Program-made: the position numbers and the translations under genes
Assembly: GCA_002894665.1 (NCBI GenBank)
Contig: NCRB01000031.1
Coordinates: 1-41,311, forward strand
From: Salinivenus iranica
GTDB lineage: Bacteria; Bacteroidota; Rhodothermia; Rhodothermales; Salinibacteraceae
DNA length: 41,311 nucleotides
Reading direction: 5' to 3'
Part shown: positions 8,576-17,332 of the stretch, piece after piece
How the letters are laid out: every line of letters starts with the position of its first letter
Position numbering within the stretch: the first letter of the stretch is position 1
The notes under the pieces: model-generated
Seen by the model: the letters and a program-made list of their open reading frames with translations, nothing else
Database searches by the model: none
Told to the model about the DNA's origin: nothing

Positions 8576-9342
8576 GGGGCGGTCGTCGTCAGCCGGCGTG
8601 CGCCCTCCAGCACGAGGTGGGGCGCATGCACGTCCACCCGGTCCACATGCTCGGCCAACAGGGCGCTCCACCCGCCCGTAAGGACGAGGCGTGGGGCGTC
8701 GGGCAGCCGGGCCGCAAGGCGATCCGTCATGCCGCGGACGCTGTCGATGAGGCTCCACATGATGCCGCTCTGAAGGGCGCCGGCGGTGGACCGGCCCACC
8801 GGGTCCGGGGGCAGGGTGAGCGACACGTCGGGAAGCTGCGCCGTTCCGGCTTGGAGGGCGTTGCGCATAAGGGCCGGCCCGGCCCCGATCGCCCCACCTT
8901 CGTACACCCCGTCGCGGTGAATCACCTCGTACGTGACGGCGGTGCCGGTATCTACGACGAGCACGCTTCGGCCGGTGGGGCGTCCGTACTGCACCCAGCC
9001 GGCCGCGGCGGCCACCAGCCGATCCACCCCCAGCGTGCCGGGCGTCTCGTAGGCGAGGGCGAACGGCAGGTCCATGTCGACCCGGAGGCGCGTGAGGGGC
9101 GCATCGGTGAGGGCCGACAGCGCCTCCGTCACGGCGGCGGTGGCGGCGGGCACGACCGACACGAGGCCGATCCGGTCGACGGCGTGTCCCTCGAGGTGGG
9201 GCGCAAGCGCCTCGGCCCACGCCGGGGCCTCGGTGTCTGCGATGCCGGGGGGCGGCGCTACGGAGAAGACCTCGACGAGGGCGTCGCCGTCGAACAGGCC
9301 GCCCTTCACGGCACTGTTTCCGATGTCGAGAGCGAGAAACAT
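8572..9342 (-). CDS. coaX: type III pantothenate kinase
   Basis: First committed step of CoA synthesis: ATP-dependent phosphorylation of pantothenate. The 256-residue protein is of the ASKHA fold. It has the phosphate-1 loop '[12 protein letters not shown]' with Asp6, the type III signature '[13 protein letters not shown]', and '[13 protein letters not shown]' for phosphate-2. [10 protein letters not shown] is chosen as the start because CoaX proteins begin there; the frame extends to 9705 through unrelated sequence. It follows birA by 79 bases on the same strand, a pairing common in Bacteroidota and other phyla. Type III enzymes usually require a monovalent cation, which fits a potassium-rich cytoplasm (inference). 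Confidence 0.96.
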   Translation of the reverse strand: MFLALDIGNSAVKGGLFDGDALVEVFSVAPPPGIADTEAPAWAEALAPHLEGHAVDRIGLVSVVPAATAAVTEALSALTDAPLTRLRVDMDLPFALAYETPGTLGVDRLVAAAAGWVQYGRPTGRSVLVVDTGTAVTYEVIHRDGVYEGGAIGAGPALMRNALQAGTAQLPDVSLTLPPDPVGRSTAGALQSGIMWSLIDSVRGMTDRLAARLPDAPRLVLTGGWSALLAEHVDRVDVHAPHLVLEGARRLTTTAP

Positions 9343-9421
9343 GGGGGGCGGGACGATCTGCAGAAGGCCGAAGGGGAGTGCAGGGCGCGGACGGGGCCCG
9401 GCGATCTCCGCGCGCGGCGAC

Positions 9422-10216
9422 TTAGCGTCGGGTGGTGACTTCGCCGGCGTGCACCGTTTCCGGCCCGTCGTCGGTGTCGAGCCGGAGGGCCCCCGTCTCG
9501 GTAAGGCCCTGAATGGTGCCGGAGACGGTGCGGTCCGTGCCGGTAAAGCGGAGCGTAATGGGCTCCTGGACGGACGGGAGCCGCTCCGTGAACGCGGCCC
9601 GGACCGCGGCGGCGTCGCCCGACTGTACGGCGTCGGTCCGCTGCTCCAGTGCACGCAGCAGGCGGGCCAGCAGGGGCGCACGCGGCACCGGGCGGCCCGT
9701 GGCAAGCCGGAGGGAGGTGGCCGTGTCGGCCAGCGCGGGGGGGAAGTCGGTCTGGTTCACGTTGAGCCCGATGCCCAGGACGACAGCCTCGGCGGCCGCG
9801 GACCCCGAGATCGACGATTCGAGGAGCATCCCGCACGTTTTGCGTCCCTCCAGCAGCACGTCGTTGGGCCACTTCAGGGCGGTGCGGTGCGGGGACACGA
9901 AGGCGTCGACGGCCTCGGCCACGGCGACGCTCGCCGCAATGGTGAGGAGGCCGAGGCGGTCGGGGAAGAGGCGGGGGCGCAGGACGACGGAAAACATGAG
10001 GTTCTGCCCTTTCTGGGCCGTCCAGGAGCGTCCGTGGCGCCCGCGGCCCTCGGACTGGTACTCGGTGAGCACCACGGCCCCCTCCGGCGCTCCCTCGCGG
10101 GCCCAATCGATGGCCTCGGCGTTGGTCGAGCCGACGGTCTCAAACCCGCGGAGGGCCTGGCCGAAGCGGTCGGTGTCGAGCCGGTCGCGGACGTCGTCGA
10201 CGAGGGGGCGCGTCAT
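9422..10216 (-). CDS. birA: biotin--[acetyl-CoA-carboxylase] ligase, no HTH domain
   Basis: Activates biotin as biotinyl-AMP and attaches it to the lysine of biotin carrier proteins. The 264-residue product has the catalytic-domain motifs in order: 'STNAEAIDW', '[13 protein letters not shown]' (the GRGRxGR biotin/ATP loop), '[18 protein letters not shown]' and 'GIGLNVNQ', then a C-terminal SH3-like domain ('[12 protein letters not shown]'). There is no N-terminal helix-turn-helix, so this is a monofunctional ligase and not a biotin-operon repressor. The start is MTRPLVDD, 4 bases past the stop of the upstream lipoprotein gene, implying translational coupling. The carboxylase beta subunit elsewhere in the window implies a biotinylated partner for it. 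Confidence 0.96.
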   Translation of the reverse strand: MTRPLVDDVRDRLDTDRFGQALRGFETVGSTNAEAIDWAREGAPEGAVVLTEYQSEGRGRHGRSWTAQKGQNLMFSVVLRPRLFPDRLGLLTIAASVAVAEAVDAFVSPHRTALKWPNDVLLEGRKTCGMLLESSISGSAAAEAVVLGIGLNVNQTDFPPALADTATSLRLATGRPVPRAPLLARLLRALEQRTDAVQSGDAAAVRAAFTERLPSVQEPITLRFTGTDRTVSGTIQGLTETGALRLDTDDGPETVHAGEVTTRR

Positions 10217-10220
10217 GACG

Positions 10221-11060
10221 CTAGCGGGCGTACTCGGTGTATTGGGACACGGTGTGGAACTGGCGCGGTGCCCGGAACGGCACATCGACGCGTGCCCGAA
10301 AGCGGACGCGGGCGGGGAGCCAGGCCGGGGCGTCGGGCGCCGGGCGCAGCCGGACGGTCAGCCGACTGTCCTCCCAGAACAGAAGGGACCGTTCCGCCCG
10401 CACCACGGTGAGGGCGATCAGCTCGTGGGTGTCGCGCAGCAGGGTGAGGCGGGCGAACCGGATGCCCTGGTCGCGCCCCGGCCCGTTGGCGCGGGCCTGC
10501 ACGCGCACCACCTGCACCGGCCGGCCGTCGGGGCCCGTGTCGGGGGCGAGGGCGTAGCGGAAGGCCTCGCGGGTCCGCGGGGCCACGTACGCCGGCGGGT
10601 CGGACAGGGCCTGCGGCGCCACGTTGTTCGGCCGCGCCGTGGGCTTCTCGGGGGACGCCAGGCTGGACAGGAGGCCCCCCGCCCGGAACGTGCCACTGGA
10701 GTCGCGGGCCTGGATCGTGCCCTGCGCCGGGGCCGGCGGGTAGCGCACCGTGTGGGTCTGCGTCGCGGAGACCGAGCCGTCGGGCGTGAGCTGTTCGGTG
10801 CGGAGCTGACGGGTCGTCGTGTAGGCGTCCAGCGCCGCGAAGGCCGAGTCGAAGGCCGTGCGGTCCATGCTTGTGAGCACGGCCAGGGCCGAGTCCCGGT
10901 TCGTTTCGGCGGCCGCAATGGTGTCCGACGGGAGGAAGGGCGCGGCCGGGCCGTCGGACGACGAGGCGCACCCCCCGAGGCCGAGCCCCAGGCTCAACAG
11001 GAGCGTCCCCAGCAGGAGGGCGTGTAAAGAACGGGCACGTTCAGGGAACGCTGGCTGCAT
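10221..11060 (-). CDS. predicted lipoprotein of unknown function (possibly LolA-like)
   Basis: A 279-residue protein. MQPAFPERARSLHALLLGTLL leads into LGLGGC, a good lipobox, so the mature protein would be lipid-anchored at Cys ~30. This start is preferred to upstream in-frame codons because it places a standard signal peptide. The rest is beta-rich, with alternating strands such as LTVRLRPAPDA and VRFRARVDVPF, reminiscent of the LolA/LppX-type lipoprotein-localisation fold, but no decisive motif is visible. It is the first gene of a tight lipoprotein-birA-coaX cluster (4-base gap to birA). The functional link is not obvious. Confidence 0.7.
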   Translation of the reverse strand: MQPAFPERARSLHALLLGTLLLSLGLGLGGCASSSDGPAAPFLPSDTIAAAETNRDSALAVLTSMDRTAFDSAFAALDAYTTTRQLRTEQLTPDGSVSATQTHTVRYPPAPAQGTIQARDSSGTFRAGGLLSSLASPEKPTARPNNVAPQALSDPPAYVAPRTREAFRYALAPDTGPDGRPVQVVRVQARANGPGRDQGIRFARLTLLRDTHELIALTVVRAERSLLFWEDSRLTVRLRPAPDAPAWLPARVRFRARVDVPFRAPRQFHTVSQYTEYAR

Positions 11061-11220
11061 CACTGGCCGTCGGTTTATACGTTTGTGCGTAGCCCGATAC
11101 CGCAAGCCCGACGGGCGCCGAAAGTTTCGGGGCGGCGCACCGGCTTCGCAGAGTCTTCGGTCTCGTGGGTGACAGCGCCTCGCGGCGCGCTCGTTTCGTT
11201 CGACGGATCTGCTCCTGCAC

Positions 11221-12060
11221 ATGAACGACCTTCCGTCTCACCATTCGCCGTACGACGCGGCCCTGACCGTGGCTGTGCGGGCGGCCCGTCGCGGAGCGGA
11301 GTGCATCCGCGATCATACCCACCGGCGGAACGGGGTTCGGGCGAAGGGGCGCAACGACTTTGTGACCGAGGCGGACGAGGCCGCGCAGGCGGCGATCGTG
11401 GAGATGCTTCACGACGCCATGCCCGACGTGCCGGTGATGGCCGAGGAGGGGCCCGCCGCCGACGACCAATCCGCAACGATTGCGGGGCGGCGGTGGATCG
11501 TGGACCCGATCGACGGCACCACGAATTTCATCCACCGGGTGCCGCCCTACGCCGTAAGCATTGCGCTACAGGAAGACGACGCGATCGTGGTCGGCGTGGT
11601 GCTCAACGTCCCGCACGGGGAGCTCTTTACAGCCGTCGCCGACCACGGGCTGCAGCTGAACGGGGAGCCGACAGGCGTGTCGGACACCGAGGGCTTTTCG
11701 GAGGCCTTCCTGGCGACCGGCTTTCCGTACCGCCGCTTCGAACACACCGAGCAGTACCTCGAGGTGCTCGGCACGATCCTGCGGGATGCGCGAAGCGTGC
11801 GGCGGCACGGGGCGGCCTCGGTCGATCTGGCGTGGCTGGCCGCCGGCCGCTTCGACGGCTTCTTCGAGACGGGGCTGTCGCCGTGGGACGTGGCGGCGGG
11901 CACGCTCCTCGTGCGCGAAGGCGGCGGACGGGTGACCGACTACCGCGGGGCCAACGGCGAGCTTACGCCCCTCTTCGACCAACAAGTCTGCGCCACCAAC
12001 GGCTCCGTGCACGCGGCCCTCCTGCAACACCTGAGCTCCATGCAGGACGTCCGGCTGTAA
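11221..12060 (+). CDS. suhB: inositol monophosphatase family protein
   Basis: A Mg-dependent phosphatase of 279 residues; expected substrates are inositol 1-phosphate or related sugar phosphates. Metal and catalytic motifs are intact: 'DFVTEADEAAQ', 'AEEGP', 'WIVDPIDGTTNFIH' at about residues 92-105 with the paired Asp, and 'SPWDVAAGTLLVREGGG' near the C-terminus. In halophiles, inositol derivatives can be osmolytes or lipid head groups, but a housekeeping SuhB role is equally likely. The gene starts 160 bases from the divergent lipoprotein gene and precedes fabI by 87 bases. Confidence 0.93.
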   Translation: MNDLPSHHSPYDAALTVAVRAARRGAECIRDHTHRRNGVRAKGRNDFVTEADEAAQAAIVEMLHDAMPDVPVMAEEGPAADDQSATIAGRRWIVDPIDGTTNFIHRVPPYAVSIALQEDDAIVVGVVLNVPHGELFTAVADHGLQLNGEPTGVSDTEGFSEAFLATGFPYRRFEHTEQYLEVLGTILRDARSVRRHGAASVDLAWLAAGRFDGFFETGLSPWDVAAGTLLVREGGGRVTDYRGANGELTPLFDQQVCATNGSVHAALLQHLSSMQDVRL

Positions 12061-12147
12061 CGCCCCGCTCGAAATTCTCACGTGCATTTGGCATTCTTGC
12101 TCGCCCGGAGCTTCCTTACTCACTTCTGACACACCCCCCTCACTGCC

Positions 12148-12981
12148 ATGGACGGACACGACCTGATCGACGGAAAAACCGGCATCATCTTCGGCCCCTT
12201 GAATGAGGACAGCATTGCCTGGTCCATCGCCCAGGCCTGTCACCGCGAGGGCGCCGAGTTTGTGCTCTCCAACGCCCCGGTGGCCCGCCGCCTCGGCTCC
12301 CTCGACGAGCTGGCCGACGAGACGGACAGCGACATCATCTGGGCGGACGCCACCGACGATGAGGACCTTGAGGAGCTGTTTGAGGAGGTGAAGGACGCGT
12401 ACGGGAAAATTGACTTCATCGTCCACTCCATCGGGATGGGCGTGAATGTCCGGAAGGACGTGCCGTACGAGGACCTCAACTACAACTGGTACGAGCAGAC
12501 GCTCGACGTGTCGGCCGTGAGCCTGCACCGCATCGTCAAGCACGCCCTCGACACCGAGGCGATCGACGACGGCGGATCCATCCTCGCCATGAGCTACATC
12601 GGCGCGCAGCGCATCTTTTCGAAGTACTCGGAGATGGGCGACGCGAAGGCGCTCCTCGAAAGCATCGTCCGTTCGTTCGGCTACCGGCTCGGCAAGCGCG
12701 ACATCCGCATCAACGCCATCTCGCAGAGCCCCACCAAAACGACCGCCGGCTCGGGCATCGAGGGCTTCGACGCCATGTACGAGTTTGCCGAGCGCGTGTC
12801 GCCCCTCGGCAATGCCAGCGCCGACAGCTGCGCCGACTATGCCACGACGCTCCTCAGCGACTACGCGCGGATGGTCACCATGCAGACGCTCTACCACGAC
12901 GGCGGCTTCTCCAGCATGGGCATCTCGGATCAGATCGTGGAGGCGATGGAGGATTCGTTTGCGGACGAGGATGAAAGTTGA
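12148..12981 (+). CDS. fabI: enoyl-[acyl-carrier-protein] reductase (NADH)
   Basis: Last reductive step of each fatty-acid elongation cycle. The 277-residue protein belongs to the short-chain dehydrogenase superfamily. The nucleotide-binding N-terminus (IIFGPLNEDSIAWSIAQA) is FabI type. The catalytic pair is Tyr160-x6-Lys167 in SKYSEMGDAKALLE. The following 'RINAISQSPTKTTAGSG' is the Bacteroidota variant of the substrate loop. The C-terminal tail is acidic (SFADEDES). The stop codon TGA falls inside the first word of the heptamer array that fills the next gap. Confidence 0.95.
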   Translation: MDGHDLIDGKTGIIFGPLNEDSIAWSIAQACHREGAEFVLSNAPVARRLGSLDELADETDSDIIWADATDDEDLEELFEEVKDAYGKIDFIVHSIGMGVNVRKDVPYEDLNYNWYEQTLDVSAVSLHRIVKHALDTEAIDDGGSILAMSYIGAQRIFSKYSEMGDAKALLESIVRSFGYRLGKRDIRINAISQSPTKTTAGSGIEGFDAMYEFAERVSPLGNASADSCADYATTLLSDYARMVTMQTLYHDGGFSSMGISDQIVEAMEDSFADEDES

Positions 12982-13217
12982 AGGTGGGAAAGTGGAAGGT
13001 GAGGAAATTTAAGATTGGAAAATGGGTCTGCTAATCTGAATGTCAAGTCAGAAAAAAGTGGTTCGGGGAGGGTATTATGGTCATGATTTGGTCGAAACGA
13101 AGAAATCATGATTCGGGCAGATCTCCAACCTTGAATCTCTGACTGAAACTTTCCATCTGATAATATTCAATCTTTTAATCTTCAACCTTCCAGCCTTAAA
13201 ACCTTTGACCTTAAACA
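12977..13217. repeat. inverted heptamer-type array, fabI-HAD gap
   Basis: An AT-richer gap in GC-rich surroundings. On the left (12977-13024) purine-rich words of alternating 7 and 8 bases follow one another (TTGAAGG, TGGGAAAG, TGGAAGG, TGAGGAAA, TTTAAGA). On the right (about 13124-13217) the same word type appears in reverse complement (read on the other strand: TTTAAGG, TCAAAGG, TTTTAAGG, CTGGAAGG, TTGAAGA). A separate 9-bp perfect inverted repeat, TCATGATTT/AAATCATGA (13081-13089, 13103-13111), sits in the middle. The array begins at the fabI stop codon and ends about 10 bases before the next start. Confidence 0.7.
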
Positions 13218-13227
13218 CGAACGAACA

Positions 13228-13965
13228 GTGACCAAACTCTTCGTCACCGACATCGACGGGTGCCTGGCCGAGCCGTACACGGCGTTCGACCTGGAGGGGA
13301 TGGCGACGCTGGGGCAGTACGCCGCCGCGGACGACCCGGCAAGCCCCCCGCTCTCCATCTGCTCGGGGCGCTCGTACCCGTACGTCGAGGCCCTCACCCA
13401 GGCGCTCGGCCTCACGGTGCCGGTGCTGTTCGAGAGCGGCGGCGGGCGGTTCGATCCCGTTTCGGCCCAGACCACCTGGTCTCCGGCGCTGACGGACGCG
13501 ATCGAGGCCGAGCTGGAGGAGGTCCGGCACTGGTTTGTCACCGACTGTGTGCCGGGCACGAGCCTGTCGCTCGACCATGCGAAGCGGACCCAGGCGGGGG
13601 TGGTGTCCCCGAATCCGGACGAGATCCTTGATCTTCGTCCGCGCACCGAGCAGTTTGTAGAAGAGCGTGTCCCGGATCTCCGCGTGTTTTCGACCGCCGT
13701 GTCGATTGACGTGGTGCCGCCGGGGATTACCAAGCGGACCGGGCTGGAATGGCTCACGGACCACCTGGAGGTGCCCATGGACGACGTGGCCTACATTGGC
13801 GATGCCGAGTCGGACCTGGAGGCCCTCGACGCGGTGGGCCACTCGTTTGCGCCGGCCAACGCCGACCCCGAGGTGCGCCGGCGCGTCGACCACGTCACCG
13901 AGGGGAGGGTCCTCGATGGGACCCTCGAGGCCTATCGGACGTGTCGAGCCCTCCATGATGCATAA
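13228..13965 (+). CDS. HAD-superfamily phosphatase (Cof/IIB type)
   Basis: A 245-residue hydrolase acting on an unknown, probably sugar, phosphate. Motif I is 'VTDIDGC' with Asp8 as nucleophile and Asp10 as general acid. Motif II is 'SICSGRS'. Lys in 'ITKRTGLEWL' fits motif III, and 'YIGDAESDLEAL' is motif IV. The cap between motifs II and III resembles the IIB cap of Cof/sucrose-phosphatase/mannosyl-3-phosphoglycerate-phosphatase proteins. The start is GTG at 13228, directly before MTKLFVTDIDG. It follows the heptamer array after fabI; whether it is co-transcribed is unclear. Confidence 0.85.
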   Translation: MTKLFVTDIDGCLAEPYTAFDLEGMATLGQYAAADDPASPPLSICSGRSYPYVEALTQALGLTVPVLFESGGGRFDPVSAQTTWSPALTDAIEAELEEVRHWFVTDCVPGTSLSLDHAKRTQAGVVSPNPDEILDLRPRTEQFVEERVPDLRVFSTAVSIDVVPPGITKRTGLEWLTDHLEVPMDDVAYIGDAESDLEALDAVGHSFAPANADPEVRRRVDHVTEGRVLDGTLEAYRTCRALHDA

Positions 13966-14047
13966 CTTGCTTCCACACGGACTTTGCCACGGACGGGCGA
14001 GCAGGGACGGCGCTGCCCGCGCCCCGTGGCCTGCATTGCGTTCCCCC

Positions 14048-14866
14048 ATGCGAAAGATTCTCGCTGTTGCTCTTGTTGGGCTGCTGGGGCTTGCGGGGCC
14101 GGTGGCGGCTCAGCAGTCGACCCCGCCCGCGGTCCCCTCCACGGCCCTGTCGGACGTGGAGGAGACGACCACCGCGAGGGCCCTGCCTACGCACCGGCCC
14201 GCCGACGCCGCGCTGTCGCACGTTGTGGGGGACGCCACGCTCCTCTACAACCGCCCCGACTCGACCGCCCCCGTGCGGCGCCTGCCCGTGCGCACCCCGC
14301 TCCAGCGACAGGAGTGCGAGCAGGGGTGGTGCCGGGTGCGCACCGACGAGGGGCGAACGGGCCACGTCCCCGAGGCCGCGATCTCCAACGTGTGGATTCG
14401 GGTCTCGAAGGCCGAGCGCCGCGTCTACCTCTACCGCGGCCCCGAGCTTGCGGCCACCTTCAAGGCCGACGTGGGATACAACACGTTCTCGGACAAAAAG
14501 CGGCAGGGGTCCGAGACCCTTCGGGACCACTGGCGCACCCCGGAAGGGACCTTCTACGTCATTCGGAAAAACCCCTCCAGCTCCTTCTACAAGGCCCTCG
14601 TCCTCAACTACCCGACCATCGACGACGCCGAGCGCGGCCTGCGACAGGACCTCATTTCGGAGGCCCAGTACGAGGCCATCGTCGAGGCGCAGCGCGACTT
14701 CCGCCTGCCGCCGATGGGCACGGACCTGGGGGGCTGGATCGAAATCCACGGCGAGGGCACCGGAGCCGCCACGACCTGGACCCAAGGGTGCGTGGCCGTG
14801 CAAAATGAAGATATGAACCGGCTCTGGCCGACCGTAAAGGTGGGCACGCCCGTCCTCGTCGAATAA
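14048..14866 (+). CDS. L,D-transpeptidase (YkuD domain) with SH3-like domain
   Basis: A 272-residue exported enzyme. MRKILAVALVGLLGLAGPVAAQQ is a clear signal peptide cleaved after AQA/AAQ, so it acts in the periplasm on peptidoglycan stem peptides (3-3 cross-links or lipoprotein attachment). Residues ~60-115 form a bacterial SH3-like module ('TLLYNRPDSTAPVRRLPV ... GWCRVRTDEGRTGHVPE'). The catalytic domain starts near 'IRVSKAERRVYLYRG' and contains His ~232 (IEIHGEGTG) and the nucleophilic Cys ~247 in TQGCVAV. It ends 'VGTPVLVE' as in other YkuD proteins. A short hairpin follows the stop. Confidence 0.93.
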   Translation: MRKILAVALVGLLGLAGPVAAQQSTPPAVPSTALSDVEETTTARALPTHRPADAALSHVVGDATLLYNRPDSTAPVRRLPVRTPLQRQECEQGWCRVRTDEGRTGHVPEAAISNVWIRVSKAERRVYLYRGPELAATFKADVGYNTFSDKKRQGSETLRDHWRTPEGTFYVIRKNPSSSFYKALVLNYPTIDDAERGLRQDLISEAQYEAIVEAQRDFRLPPMGTDLGGWIEIHGEGTGAATTWTQGCVAVQNEDMNRLWPTVKVGTPVLVE

Positions 14867-14870
14867 TCCA

Positions 14871-14885
14871 CGGGCCGCCGGCCCG
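14871..14885 (+). terminator. weak hairpin after the L,D-transpeptidase
   Basis: CGGGCC and GGCCCG separated by 3 bases, followed by a short CTTTCG stretch. Only 5 bases past the stop codon. The T tract is poor. Confidence 0.35.
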
Positions 14886-14957
14886 CCGACTTTCGTCGCG
14901 CCCGTCGCGCCGATCGCCAACGTGCTTTCCTCTTCTTTCTCACCGATCCCCAACACC

Positions 14958-15677
14958 ATGACTCTTTCCCGCTGGATTCCTGCGATTCTTGCGTCCGCCC
15001 TCTTGCTCGTCGGTTGCTCCGGCGGGGAGGACCCCGCGGCGCCGCCCTCAGGCTGGCAGGCGACCGAGACGCGCATGTGGGCCGAGGACCTCGACACCAC
15101 ACGGGTCTTTCGCAATCTTGAGGACCTGACCACGATGGGCATCGCCGAGGACGAGCTCTCGCTCAGCCCCGGCGAACTGTCCCAGGAGCAGTTCCAGGAC
15201 GCCATCAAGCGAAGCCTCGTGCGCCTGTACCGCAACAACCCCGAGGTGGTCGACTCGCTCTTTGAGGCCCACGCGGTGGACTCCCTCGCGCAGGCCGACC
15301 TGGGCGGCGACGCGGTGCAGGAGGGCGGCCAGCTTCAGCCGAAGCTCCTGCAGACCTACAAGAAGAAGGCGTACGAGTCCATCACCGAGCACTTCCGCGA
15401 GCCGCAGCGCGAGGAGGGCGCCGACCTCGTGTACCCGGACTCGCTCCGTCAGAGCGAGGAGGCGAGTGGCAGCGTGGAGCTGCAGGTGCACATCGACACC
15501 TCCGGGGCCGTCAATGCGGTCGAGGCAATCCAGACCGCCCACCCCACGCTCGACGCGATCGCCATGAGGGCCGCGACGCAAACCAGGTGGGAGCCGGCCT
15601 ACGTGATGCGGGAGGGGGAGTGGGTGCCGGAGACCTCGTGGGCGCGCTTCTCGGTTAACTTCCCGGCGCCGCGCTAA
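14958..15677 (+). CDS. lipoprotein with TonB C-terminal domain
   Basis: A 239-residue protein. MTLSRWIPAILASALLLVGC has an LVGC lipobox, so the mature protein is lipid-anchored at Cys ~20. The upstream Met at 14922 is less likely because it would push the lipobox too far in. A helical middle region (residues ~50-150, acidic, with many Glu/Gln) is followed by a TonB_C-like domain: 'GSVELQVHIDTSGAVNAVEAIQT' and 'AIMRAATQTRWEPAYV...SWARFSVNFPAPR'. TonB domains normally hang from an inner-membrane helix; here the anchor is a lipid. It may be an energy-transducer relative or a structural homologue reused in the envelope. Confidence 0.75.
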   Translation: MTLSRWIPAILASALLLVGCSGGEDPAAPPSGWQATETRMWAEDLDTTRVFRNLEDLTTMGIAEDELSLSPGELSQEQFQDAIKRSLVRLYRNNPEVVDSLFEAHAVDSLAQADLGGDAVQEGGQLQPKLLQTYKKKAYESITEHFREPQREEGADLVYPDSLRQSEEASGSVELQVHIDTSGAVNAVEAIQTAHPTLDAIAMRAATQTRWEPAYVMREGEWVPETSWARFSVNFPAPR

Positions 15678-15703
15678 GCGAGTCCGTCAGTGGGAAACGT
15701 TCG

Positions 15704-15740
15704 ACGGGCCGGTCGCCGCACGAGACGGGGGCCGGCCCGT
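15704..15740. terminator. bidirectional terminator between the TonB-domain lipoprotein and nupC
   Basis: ACGGGCCGG (15704-15712) and CCGGCCCGT (15732-15740) are exact reverse complements. T-containing sequence follows on both strands. It lies between convergent genes. Confidence 0.6.
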
Positions 15741-15780
15741 TCTGCGTGTGTCCCGGGCGGAGCCGTTCGGCGGGCCCTGC

Positions 15781-17091
15781 TTATCCGACGAGCACGCCGG
15801 CCACCGTCGCCGTCATCCACGACGCAAGGGCGCCCCCCAGCACCGCCCGCAGGCCCAACGCCGCGATCTCGCTTTTCCGGGACGGGGCAATGCCCCCGAT
15901 GCCCCCGATCTGGATGGCGATGGACGAGAAGTTGGCGAAGCCACAGAGCGCGTACGTGCCGATGATGATGGAGCGCTCGTTCATGACGCCGCGCAGGTCG
16001 CGGAGCGAGGCATAGGCGACGAACTCGTTCACGGCGACCTTCTCCCCGAGCAGCGTGCCGAACTGCAAGATGTCGACCGCCTGCACGCCCATGGCCCAGG
16101 CCAGGGGGGCAAAGAGGAACCCGAAGACGGCCTCCAGCGACAGCGCCTCGAAGCGCCCGCCCGAGGCCTGGGCGACGAGCTCGTTCACGTTGTAGAGCTC
16201 CACCCCGTACACCGTCGGCGCCCCGATCCACTCGAAGCCGGCATTGATGGCGCCGATGAGGGCGATGAAGGCCAGAAGCATGGCGCCCACGTTGAGGGCC
16301 AGGCGCAGCCCGTCCGAGGCCCCGTTGGCGGCTGCCTCAATCACGTTGTCCGCCTCCTCCGTGTCCTGGATTTCGGCCCCGCCGCTCGTGTCGGGCGTCC
16401 CCGTTTCCGGCACCAGGATCTTGGCCATTACGATGGCGGCCGGCGCGCTCATGACCGAGGCTGAGAGCAGGTGCTTCGCAAACAGCTGACGCGATTCCGG
16501 CGAGTCGCCGCCCAGGAAGCCGATGTAGGCCGCCAGCACGCCCCCCGCGATGGTGGCCATGCCGCCCGTCATGAGCGTCATGATTTCGCTGCGCGTCATG
16601 TCCTCCACGTAGGGCTTTACCGCCAGCGGCGCCTCGGTCTGCCCGATGAACACGTTGGCCGAGGCCGCCAGCGACTCGGCGCCCGAGATGCGGAGGGTCT
16701 TCTGCATGATCCACCCCATGCCGTTCACCAGCGGCTGTACGATCTTCAGGTGGTAGAGCACCCCCATCAGCGAGGCAAAGAAGATGATGGTGGGCAGCAC
16801 CTGAAAGGCAAAGTTGTTGCCCTCGTCGGGGTTGCCCAGCTGGCCGAAGATGAATTCCGATCCCTCGTACGTGAACGACAGCAGCGTGTCGAAGAACGTG
16901 GCGAGGGTGTCGAAGAACATCTCTCCGGGCGCCGTCTTCAGGACCAGGACGGCAAACACGAGCTGCAACCCAATGCCCGCGGCCACGAGCCGCCAGTTGA
17001 TGGCCTTTCGATTGGTGGAAAAGAGAGTGGCGATCCCAACGAAAACAACGAGGCCAATGAGGCCCCGGAGGACGGCGACGGGGAGCGACAT
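15781..17091 (-). CDS. concentrative nucleoside transporter (NupC/CNT family)
   Basis: An inner-membrane symporter of 436 residues importing nucleosides with H+ or Na+. The N-terminus (LRGLIGLVVFVGIATLFSTNRKAINWR) is typical of CNT proteins. The core motifs 'ANVFIGQTEAPLAVKPY' and 'MTLMTGGMATIAGGVLAAYIGFLG', and the C-terminal 'CGFANFSSIAIQIGGIGGIAPSRKSEIAALGLRA', are the family signatures that line the nucleoside site. In a halophile Na+ coupling is plausible but not proven. The start MSLPVAVL is chosen because upstream frame extensions are not hydrophobic and have no CNT similarity. It faces the TonB-domain lipoprotein across a terminator. Confidence 0.93.
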   Translation of the reverse strand: MSLPVAVLRGLIGLVVFVGIATLFSTNRKAINWRLVAAGIGLQLVFAVLVLKTAPGEMFFDTLATFFDTLLSFTYEGSEFIFGQLGNPDEGNNFAFQVLPTIIFFASLMGVLYHLKIVQPLVNGMGWIMQKTLRISGAESLAASANVFIGQTEAPLAVKPYVEDMTRSEIMTLMTGGMATIAGGVLAAYIGFLGGDSPESRQLFAKHLLSASVMSAPAAIVMAKILVPETGTPDTSGGAEIQDTEEADNVIEAAANGASDGLRLALNVGAMLLAFIALIGAINAGFEWIGAPTVYGVELYNVNELVAQASGGRFEALSLEAVFGFLFAPLAWAMGVQAVDILQFGTLLGEKVAVNEFVAYASLRDLRGVMNERSIIIGTYALCGFANFSSIAIQIGGIGGIAPSRKSEIAALGLRAVLGGALASWMTATVAGVLVG

Positions 17092-17278
17092 AGAGCGTGT
17101 ATGGCGTGCGTAGACGAACGACGGACGCCCGCGGCCTCCCCCGTCCACGCGCCCCCTCTGCTCTCCCCGGCGCGTCGCACCGGTGGGGCGGGCGTGGATC
17201 CGCTGGACAGAGCGTAAGATAACGACTGCGAGGACGAACACAAGCCGAGCCTGGGTATGGCCCTCCGGCCCCGATACA

Positions 17279-17314
17279 GACGAGGGGCCGAGCCCCAGGG
17301 CCGGCCCCCTCGTC
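17279..17314 (-). terminator. hairpin after the M1 peptidase gene
   Basis: GACGAGGGG (17279-17287) pairs with CCCCCTCGTC (17305-17314) with one bulged base, and further CC/GG pairs inside. It lies about 20 bases past the M1 peptidase stop on the reverse strand. The T tract is weak. Confidence 0.5.
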
Positions 17315-17332
17315 GTCGGTAGCAGGATCGGA

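Noticed and set aside
11078-11085. TATA-flanked TACGTTTG as a -7 promoter element for suhB
   Set aside because: It matches TAnnTTTG, but no TTG lies at the proper distance upstream and it is 135 bases from the start codon.
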